From a virus: a stretch of 28,204 bases of DNA. Positions within the stretch are counted from its first letter, which is position 1. Each line of letters begins with the position of its first letter. Shown piece by piece: positions 23,020 through 28,204 of this stretch. The stretch covers positions 1-28,204 of the IMG/VR virus record IMGVR_UViG_3300035662_001808. One strand, given 5' to 3'. Position numbers and translations under genes: made by a program. The notes under the pieces are model-generated. The model was given only the letters and a program-made list of their open reading frames with translations. It ran no database searches and had not been told where the DNA came from.

Positions 23020-24170
23020 TGGCTGACGTAACGATCACGGGTTTGCCTAATGCGACGGTGCCATTGAGTGGCACTGAGAGGGTGCCTATGGATCAGGGTG
23101 GGACGACGGTAGATGCGTCAACGCAGGCGATTGCGGATTTATGTGGTGGATCGATTACGGCGGCGGTTAATGCACACGTTGCTGCTGCGGATCCGCATGG
23201 GCAGTATGCGTTGGAGTCGACTTTGGCGACGGTTGCAACGACTGGAGCGTATGGCGATCTGAGCAACCGGCCAACGCTCGGTAGTGCTGCGGCACAGAAC
23301 GTCGGCACGGCAGCCGGGAATGTGGTGCAGCTCGATAATGCTGGCAGGCTTCCGGCGGTGGATGCGTCGCAGTTAACGGGGTTGCCGTCAGGTGGTGTCA
23401 GCTCAGTGTCTGGGACTGCACCGATTGTCAGTTCTGGTGGCAATACCCCGGCGATCAGCATCACCGCTGCGACCACCAGCGCCGCCGGTTCGATGAGCGG
23501 CGCCGACAAGACCAAGCTCGATGGTATCCAGGCCGGCGCCGAGGTAAACGTCAACGCCGACTGGAACGCCTCCAGTGGTGACGCCCAGATCCTGAACAAG
23601 CCCACCTTGGGGACAGCCGCTGCTGCAGCAACGACAGACTTTGCTCCAGCAGCGCAGGGTGTGACCAATGGCAACAGCCATGATCACAACGGCGGCGATG
23701 GTGCGCAGATCGCATATGGCAGTTTGTCGGGACTGCCCTCGATTCCCGGCCCGACCGATCTGAGTTACACGGCGAGCAGTCGGCTGCTGGGCAGCTCTAC
23801 AGGCGCTGACGTGACGTTGCCTGAGGCGAGCACGACGTTGGCCGGCCTGATGAGTGGGGCGGACAAGACAAAGCTCGACGGGGTTGCCTCTGGCGCTCAA
23901 GTGAACGTCGCCACCAACCTCACCTACGACGCCGCCAGCCGCGAAGTGCGCAGCTCGACTGGGGATGACGCGGTGCTCCCCCTAGTCAACAGCACTACAG
24001 CGGGTCTGGCCAGCGCCACCGACAAGCAAAAGATCGACATTGCCGTGGTGAGCGATGTCACAGGAATCACAGGCGCCGATGCAGTGACCAACATTGTCAG
24101 CCTGACCCAGGCCGAGTACGACGCGATTGCATCACCAAGCGCATCAACCCTGTACGTTATTACGAGCTGA
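23019..24170 (+). CDS. Phage fibre-type structural protein
   Basis: This 383-aa protein begins VTITGLPNATVPLSGTE, a lead often seen in phage fibre or tail-associated proteins. It contains two MSGADKTKLDG(I/V) repeats (about 164 and 284) and LSNRPTLGSAAAQNVG/LNKPTLGTAAA shaft elements, and ends LTQAEYDAIASPSASTLYVI, a usual C-terminal tag. It should be a trimeric fibre or adsorption protein. Codon and base use change inside the gene: 23019-23440 is G/T-rich while 23460-23660 is C-rich, which suggests recombination in the shaft. It follows the head-joining gene with a 1-base overlap. Confidence 0.75.
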   Translation: MADVTITGLPNATVPLSGTERVPMDQGGTTVDASTQAIADLCGGSITAAVNAHVAAADPHGQYALESTLATVATTGAYGDLSNRPTLGSAAAQNVGTAAGNVVQLDNAGRLPAVDASQLTGLPSGGVSSVSGTAPIVSSGGNTPAISITAATTSAAGSMSGADKTKLDGIQAGAEVNVNADWNASSGDAQILNKPTLGTAAAAATTDFAPAAQGVTNGNSHDHNGGDGAQIAYGSLSGLPSIPGPTDLSYTASSRLLGSSTGADVTLPEASTTLAGLMSGADKTKLDGVASGAQVNVATNLTYDAASREVRSSTGDDAVLPLVNSTTAGLASATDKQKIDIAVVSDVTGITGADAVTNIVSLTQAEYDAIASPSASTLYVITS

Positions 24171-24172
24171 GT

Positions 24173-25813
24173 ATGCCTACGACTACTGGGAAAATCTATC
24201 TGGGCAGCACGCTGGTAGCAGGCGGTGCGGGTGGTGCAGCGGCTGACGAGTGGGTGCGAAATGCGGCGTGGCCAGCGTTGACCGCACCTGGCGCGGCAGA
24301 GCAGAAGATCGTTGGCCTCTATGCGGTGTGGCCTGGCGATGGTGTTGGCAAGGGTGGCAACTTTTTCGCATTCTTAGCCCAAGGCGCCTACATCATCAAT
24401 TATGGCGATGGGACGACGACGAACTATGCAAGCAATGCCAGAGCAGATTATGAGTTTGACTTTAACTCTGCTGCGCTGGCTGGAACGAATGCGCCGGTTA
24501 CGTTTACGGCTGCAACTAGCACTGTCAACCGCACGGCTCATGGGCTGAGCAATGGCGCGATTGTACGGTTCTACAGCATTGTTACCACAACGGGAATTGT
24601 TGCGAAGCAGCGGTATTTTGTTGTTAATGCAGCAGCAAATACGTTCCAAGTTTCGCTGACTGCTGGCGGCAGTCCGGTAACGTTTACGGGTGACGGTTCG
24701 GCCACGTTGCTGCCGTATAAGGTGGCGGTAGTGACGATTACACCACAGGCAGGACAGAACCTAACAGTTGCCAACTTCTTTCAGAAGCATGGACAGACGG
24801 GGTTGGTGAATGGTTATGCGACAGGATGGCTGGATATTGCGATGGCATTGCCGCAGGTCAGTGGCACGGGATTAACGATTGGGGGTTCGACGACTGTTGT
24901 TCACGCAAATGTAGAGCGGATCAACATTGTATCGGTTGGTGCGTTGACGAGTATGGCATCAACCCTGTTTCAGGGCTGCCGCTCATTGCAATCGCTGCCG
25001 TCACTGCCTAATGCCACAGCAGTTACGAACATGAGCAGCATGTTCAGCGGCTGCCCCAGTCTGCAAACAATCCCTGTATTTCCAGGCAGTGTTGCAGCAG
25101 TTACGAACATGAGCAGCATGTTCAGCGGCTGCAGCAGTCTGCAAGCAATCCTTGCATTTCCAGGAAGTGTTGCAGCAGTTACGAACATGGCTACCATGTT
25201 CCAAAGCTGCAGCAGTCTGCAAACAATCCCTGTATTTCCAGGCAGTGTTGCAGCAGTTACGAACATGGGCGGCATGTTCCAAGGCTGCTTCAGTCTGCAA
25301 ACAATCCCTGTATTTCCAGGCAGTGTTGCAGCAGTTACGAACATGAGCAGCATGTTCCAAAACTGCAGCAGTCTGCAAACAATCCCTGCATTTCCAGGCA
25401 GTGTTGCAGCAGTTACGAACATGAGCAGCATGTTCCAAAGCTGCAGCAGTCTGCAAACAATCCCTGTATTTCCAGGCAGTGTTGCAGCAGTTACGAACAT
25501 GAGCAGCATGTTCCAAGGCTGCACCTCCCTGGAAAGCATCCCGCCGCTTGACATGAGCGGCATTTCCTCAGCAGCAAATGCCGCAAACTTTGTCGCCAAC
25601 TGCTCATCCCTCGCCCGTGCCCAGCTTACAGGAATGCGCTTCTCATTCTCTGTAGCCAGCTGCAAGTTATCAGCCGCCGCACTGAACGAACTATTCACCG
25701 GCCTGCCTGTTGTTACCGGCCAAACAATCACTGTAACCGGCAACTACGGCATCAATGGAGCAGGCTACGACCCCACCATTGCCACCGCCAAAGGGTGGAC
25801 CGTTACCGCCTAA
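24173..25813 (+). CDS. BspA/DUF285-type leucine-rich repeat fibre protein
   Basis: The first ~270 residues are Gly/Thr/Ala-rich and beta-like, as in virion surface proteins (the start MPTTTGKIYLGSTLV is a common fibre lead). Then come seven 26-residue repeats with VTNMSSMFxxCxSLQTIPVFPG, the BspA-like leucine-rich pattern known from bacterial surface adhesins and some phage receptor-binding proteins. The C-terminal part (LSAAALNELFTGLPVVTG, TITVTGNYG) is the usual cap of such proteins. It likely binds the host surface. The gene overlaps its downstream neighbour by 1 base. Confidence 0.8.
   Translation: MPTTTGKIYLGSTLVAGGAGGAAADEWVRNAAWPALTAPGAAEQKIVGLYAVWPGDGVGKGGNFFAFLAQGAYIINYGDGTTTNYASNARADYEFDFNSAALAGTNAPVTFTAATSTVNRTAHGLSNGAIVRFYSIVTTTGIVAKQRYFVVNAAANTFQVSLTAGGSPVTFTGDGSATLLPYKVAVVTITPQAGQNLTVANFFQKHGQTGLVNGYATGWLDIAMALPQVSGTGLTIGGSTTVVHANVERINIVSVGALTSMASTLFQGCRSLQSLPSLPNATAVTNMSSMFSGCPSLQTIPVFPGSVAAVTNMSSMFSGCSSLQAILAFPGSVAAVTNMATMFQSCSSLQTIPVFPGSVAAVTNMGGMFQGCFSLQTIPVFPGSVAAVTNMSSMFQNCSSLQTIPAFPGSVAAVTNMSSMFQSCSSLQTIPVFPGSVAAVTNMSSMFQGCTSLESIPPLDMSGISSAANAANFVANCSSLARAQLTGMRFSFSVASCKLSAAALNELFTGLPVVTGQTITVTGNYGINGAGYDPTIATAKGWTVTA
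25017..25530 (+). repeat. Seven 78-bp tandem repeats in the BspA-like gene
   Basis: The block CAGCAGTTACGAACATG recurs at 25017, 25095, 25173, 25251, 25329, 25407 and 25485, each exactly 78 bases apart. The five inner units are almost identical; differences cluster in a few codons such as those at the GC(CCC/AGC/TTC)AGT positions. The seventh unit diverges after about 45 bases. Such identity invites copy-number change by recombination. Confidence 0.95.
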
Positions 25814-26433
25814 TGATCGCCATGTCCTACCCCGGTTTCTACAAGTTCACCGATGACCTGCTCCAGTATGCAGGCACCAGCGTTTACGCGCCAGGATTTA
25901 CGCTAACCGCCGCAAACCACGCTGATTACATCTACCCAGTAGATGATTGGTACTGGTTTGACAGTCGCCAGATAGCCGAAGCATTTTGGGGAATCAATGG
26001 TCAGTCCGATGCTCAGTGGGTGCAGTTTGGCTCCGCAGTGCAGGCCTCCGAGGCGATCAATCAACTCCTAGGAACGGCCCTGCAGCAGCTTCCGGCCCTA
26101 GGCCTTGGGTTGGGTGTGGGCCTCGGCAAGGCTGCCGATGGGGATGCTCGGGTGTTTCTCGACTCCTGGTCGATGGCCCGTGGGCTGGGCCTGATCTCTG
26201 ATCAGCTGCTGGCTGGGGTGCTGAGCATGGCGCAGGGGTTTGATCTGCCAGCCGCTTTCACCGAGGCGCTGACGGTGCCGCCTCCGGCCCAGAACCTCGG
26301 CCAGGAATGGACCTCCCCCACCGGCACCCTCTACCGGGTAGCCCAGGCCGCTGGGGAGGATGGGCAGTTCCTCCCCGATGACCCACAGACCCCGCCCAGG
26401 GAATCCCTGCGGTGGGTGGTGGTTGAGCCATGA
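25813..26433 (+). CDS. Unknown protein with shared C-terminal module (206 aa)
   Basis: I do not recognise the whole protein. Its first ~75 residues are aromatic-rich (YPGFYKFTDDLLQYAG, DDWYWFDSRQIAEAFWG), the middle is Ala/Leu/Gly-rich and probably helical, and the last ~42 residues hold EWTSPTGTLYRV...GQFLPDDPQTPPRESLRWV. This final module recurs in the small gene at 27164-27331. The start ATG overlaps the preceding stop (TAATG); an internal ATG at 25822 is also possible. Coupling to the BspA-like gene suggests a virion-associated or fibre accessory protein. Confidence 0.65.
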   Translation: MIAMSYPGFYKFTDDLLQYAGTSVYAPGFTLTAANHADYIYPVDDWYWFDSRQIAEAFWGINGQSDAQWVQFGSAVQASEAINQLLGTALQQLPALGLGLGVGLGKAADGDARVFLDSWSMARGLGLISDQLLAGVLSMAQGFDLPAAFTEALTVPPPAQNLGQEWTSPTGTLYRVAQAAGEDGQFLPDDPQTPPRESLRWVVVEP

Positions 26434-26454
26434 GAGTGCCAGGCCTTCACCTCC

Positions 26455-27009
26455 TCAGTTATCAGCGCACAACAGCTTTTGTATGCGCTGCCAGGAAGCG
26501 CGTCGTTCCCGTAATTTCTCCCGCTCGTTGACCGGTTCCGTTACAGGCTTGCAGGCCGCAAAAACTGCCTGCCAATCAACCTCAAGACTATCCCATGCTT
26601 CCTTAGCTTGTGAAAAGTCTGGAAGTGATTCCAGGGAGCGACAGGCACTGAACATAGAAGCGTAGTTGATAGCCACAGAGCTGTCGCAACCTTCACCCCA
26701 CTTTTGAGTGGCAGGCTGGTTGGCGTCGTATGCACAACCGTCTTCAAAGGCAAAGTCAGCCTCAACTGCTGCAATTCTGTAACGCAATCTTTTGTCACCA
26801 TAGCTTCCATCATCTGGAGCCTCTTGCCCTGGCATAAAAATTTCACAAGGCCTCCCGTTTGCCCTGCTGTTAGCAATGTTGATTGCTGAGTTCAAGCTAG
26901 TGGCGATTCCACAAAAGATGTCTATTAAATTGCTGTCTCCTTCGTACCAGAGATAGAAGACCGCAAATAGCCGTTTGAATGGTTCGCTCGTCAAGTAGTC
27001 TTTAGTCAT
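26455..27009 (-). CDS. Unknown minus-strand protein (184 aa)
   Basis: This gene runs against its neighbours. The start at 27009 has AGGAG 7 bases upstream; longer in-frame starts would lack this. The protein has a hydrophobic N-terminal helix (LFAVFYLWYEG), an acidic middle, and a Lys/Arg/Glu-rich C-terminus (VNEREKLRERRASWQRI). A short run, YASMFSACRSLESLPDF, resembles one BspA-type repeat of the nearby fibre. I do not recognise a family. Its base composition is less GC-rich than the genes around it, suggesting separate acquisition. Confidence 0.6.
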   Translation of the reverse strand: MTKDYLTSEPFKRLFAVFYLWYEGDSNLIDIFCGIATSLNSAINIANSRANGRPCEIFMPGQEAPDDGSYGDKRLRYRIAAVEADFAFEDGCAYDANQPATQKWGEGCDSSVAINYASMFSACRSLESLPDFSQAKEAWDSLEVDWQAVFAACKPVTEPVNEREKLRERRASWQRIQKLLCADN

Positions 27010-27163
27010 CAGTCTGCTCCTGAGTAGCGGATTGGTCGCGCCTCGGGGATGCCAGTCCGCCGGGGCACATAAATAGGGTAGCACTGGACAGCCGAACGCA
27101 TGGTATCGCAGGTCGCGACTGCCGCAGGCGTTCATCAGTGGGCTGCAGGCGGGACTCCAGGCA

Positions 27164-27331
27164 GTGGCATGGCAGTGGCCCGAGAACCCGACGAGGTTCC
27201 AACCATGGACTGCGCCAGATGGCAGCGAATGGATTTACGACCAGCCCCGGAACAGCGCAGGCCAATACCTCGCGGACGATCCTGAAACCGAGGTTTTAGA
27301 ATCTGCGTTGCGGTGGGTTCCAAAACCGTAG
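27164..27331 (+). CDS. Short protein sharing a module with the 25813 gene (55 aa)
   Basis: Translation from GTG 27164 gives MAWQWPENPTRFQPW, then TAPDGSEWIYDQP, then GQYLADDPETEVLESALRWV, closely following the end of the protein at 25813-26433 (WTSPTG, GQFLPDDPQT, ESLRWV). Such agreement supports coding. The frame is open back to 27077 without an ATG, so the start is uncertain and the gene could be the remnant of a longer one. Function is unknown. Confidence 0.5.
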   Translation: MAWQWPENPTRFQPWTAPDGSEWIYDQPRNSAGQYLADDPETEVLESALRWVPKP

Positions 27332-27368
27332 CCGTAGTAGATTCGGCCACTACCATGCCCTACCTCTT

Positions 27369-27488
27369 ATGACCTGCCCCAACTATTCCTGGACCGAGGT
27401 TGCGATGCTGGCAGCAGGAATGTCGCCCCTGCTGCTGTTTACCGCGTTGTTTTTCGCAGCGTTGGTCAGGGTCCAGTGGACCGAGTAG
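27369..27488 (+). CDS. Small membrane protein candidate (39 aa)
   Basis: The ATG at 27369 opens a 39-aa peptide with one clear hydrophobic helix (MLAAGMSPLLLFTALFFAAL) and a short basic/polar tail, RVQWTE. It overlaps the next small gene by 13 bases. In phages, such peptides near the end of the structural genes may be holins, spanin parts or inhibitors. There is no ribosome site to confirm it. Confidence 0.4.
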   Translation: MTCPNYSWTEVAMLAAGMSPLLLFTALFFAALVRVQWTE

Positions 27489-27637
27489 TGATCCGCGACC
27501 ACCAGCGACAGCTCGCCCAGCAGTTGCTACAGGATGCCGATGAACGTGCCGACTACCTGCACGCCAGGCCATCGCTCACCCCGGACCAGTGGCGGCTGAT
27601 CGCGCAGTGGCTTCTGGAGGAACCATGCCCTACCTGA
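27476..27637 (+). CDS. Small helical protein (53 aa)
   Basis: From GTG 27476 (or GTG 27488) the frame encodes a charged helical peptide: RDHQRQLAQQLLQDADERA, then LTPDQWRLIAQWLLEE. It overlaps the genes on both sides by 13 bases, typical of compact phage cassettes. It is not recognised. The pattern of helix, turn, helix suggests a small structured protein rather than a chance frame. Confidence 0.45.
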   Translation: MDRVVIRDHQRQLAQQLLQDADERADYLHARPSLTPDQWRLIAQWLLEEPCPT

Positions 27638-27954
27638 TCCGTATCACCGTTGCCGTCGCCCTAGTGGCCGCGTTGATGGTCTGGCTGCTGGGTGCCCTGC
27701 CCCTGCCGTTGGCGCTGCTGTTGGCGGTCATCGTCGGCTGGGGGGTGATCGATGATGTACGCATGGGCAGGATTCACGCCGACAAGTTGCCAGAGATTCC
27801 GCGATGGAACAAAAAGACTTCAAAGCTGAGTTGCTTGAATTGCAGGTTTTGGGATACTGACTGCATTCGCCCCTGTCGGCTTGGCTGGCCTGATCCTGAA
27901 GAAGGCGGACCTAGCTATGCGAATGAATGTGGAGACTATGCCGCCAAGCCCTAG
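27625..27954 (+). CDS. Two-helix membrane protein with Cys-rich C-terminus
   Basis: This 109-aa protein has two hydrophobic segments (about 3-26 and 28-46: LIRITVAVALVAALMVWLL and PLPLALLLAVIVGWGVI), then a soluble tail with CLNCRFWDTDCIRPCR and ECGDYA. GGAGG lies 4 bases before the ATG at 27625. The membrane part alone would suit a holin-like protein. The Cys pattern recalls the CFNCRYW...WCGEW mini-protein at 2971-3162. The DNA coding the tail (from about 27790) is richer in A/T than the first half, suggesting a fusion. Confidence 0.6.
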   Translation: MPYLIRITVAVALVAALMVWLLGALPLPLALLLAVIVGWGVIDDVRMGRIHADKLPEIPRWNKKTSKLSCLNCRFWDTDCIRPCRLGWPDPEEGGPSYANECGDYAAKP

Positions 27955-27963
27955 GGTTTTCTG

Positions 27964-28204
27964 CTACAGATCCGCAACCCACGCTCGATCAGCGGCCATG
28001 CTGCCCTGATTCCTAAGCATGGTGCCGTTCATCCCATCCATCAGCAGCACGTCAAATCCACGCTGCCAGGCTGACTTCATCCCGGCAAGATTCGGCACCA
28101 ACGGCCAAGCATGATCAGTGTCCAGCACCTGCGGGCCACGGAACCCAGGCACACCACCAATCTGGGCGATGCTGCTGCCCTGTGGTGCAATCCAGTCGGC
28201 ACCG
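27964..28204 (-). CDS. C-terminal end of a possible glycosidase-fold protein, cut by window edge
   Basis: The frame is open to the right edge and ends at 27964, so only the last ~79 residues are seen. They include APQGSSIAQIGGVPGF, then VLDTDHAWPLVPNLAG, then WQRGFDVLLMDGM. The D-T-D-H-x-W run with a later aromatic/basic stretch and LLMDG is like the end of some TIM-barrel glycosidase-related proteins (DUF4038/DUF6298-like); this is a weak pattern match. On a phage, such a protein could attack surface sugars. It converges with the membrane-protein gene. Confidence 0.5.
   Translation of the reverse strand, partial: GADWIAPQGSSIAQIGGVPGFRGPQVLDTDHAWPLVPNLAGMKSAWQRGFDVLLMDGMNGTMLRNQGSMAADRAWVADL

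Noticed and set aside
307-25530. Diversity-generating retroelement suggested by D/N/Y variation and variable repeats
   Set aside because: No reverse transcriptase, template repeat or accessory gene was seen in the window.
24970-25743. 257-aa minus-strand repeat protein
   Set aside because: It is the antisense reading of the 78-bp BspA repeats.

Overview
The window is a single phage-type element, either a free phage genome or a prophage, with no obvious host housekeeping genes. It is GC-rich and densely packed, and many neighbouring genes share ATGA or TGATG stop/start overlaps. The host cannot be fixed from sequence alone. Pentapeptide-repeat proteins and many starts without a clear Shine-Dalgarno would fit a cyanobacterium of the Synechococcus/Cyanobium kind, but this is a weak inference. 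I saw no integrase, lysogeny repressor, tRNA or attachment site.

Left arm (1-10.6 kb), mostly minus strand. A long coupled operon starts at 6253 and reads left: an unknown protein, a YqaJ/lambda-Exo-type exonuclease, a conserved unknown recombination-cluster protein, SSB, a small coiled-coil protein, a pentapeptide-repeat protein, a CxxC mini-protein, a ribbon-helix-helix protein, a DnaJ-type zinc-finger protein, a DUF4942-type adenine methyltransferase, a 60-aa protein and a second pentapeptide-repeat protein cut by the window edge. To its right lie a VRR-NUC nuclease gene (minus) and an HNH endonuclease gene (plus) with overlapping divergent promoters. Next is a minus-strand group: a CoiA-like nuclease coupled to an SF2 helicase, and two unknown proteins.

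Centre (10.6-15.1 kb). A plus-strand pair encodes a small ribbon-helix-helix protein and an 879-aa zinc-ribbon/TOPRIM/DUF927-type primase-helicase. It is followed by a non-coding tract with eight GTTAC/GTAAC words, a candidate origin. A terminator-like hairpin then abuts a gene for a gpZ-like connector protein. The next gap (14.85-15.13 kb) holds five TTGAGAA boxes, three of them at exact 40-bp intervals, and a set of TGTGAC/GTCACA boxes. It looks like the control region of the packaging/head operon.

Right arm (15.1-26.4 kb), plus strand. The order is lambda-like: small terminase (Nu1-like), large terminase (GpA), gpW-like connector, portal (gpB), a fused ClpP-type protease and major capsid protein, two or three small head proteins and a gpFII-like joining protein. 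This passes straight into fibre-type proteins: a GADKTKLDG-repeat fibre, a BspA/DUF285 repeat protein with seven 78-bp repeats, and an unknown protein. No tail tube, tape-measure or baseplate genes are seen in the window.

Right edge (26.4-28.2 kb). A minus-strand unknown gene, four short plus-strand genes including two membrane proteins (holin-like candidates), and the C-terminal end of a minus-strand protein that weakly resembles glycosidase-fold proteins.

The most notable features are a shared element just upstream of the -10 of both early transcription units, the phased repeat array before the terminase operon, the candidate origin, and a head module without a recognisable tail module.
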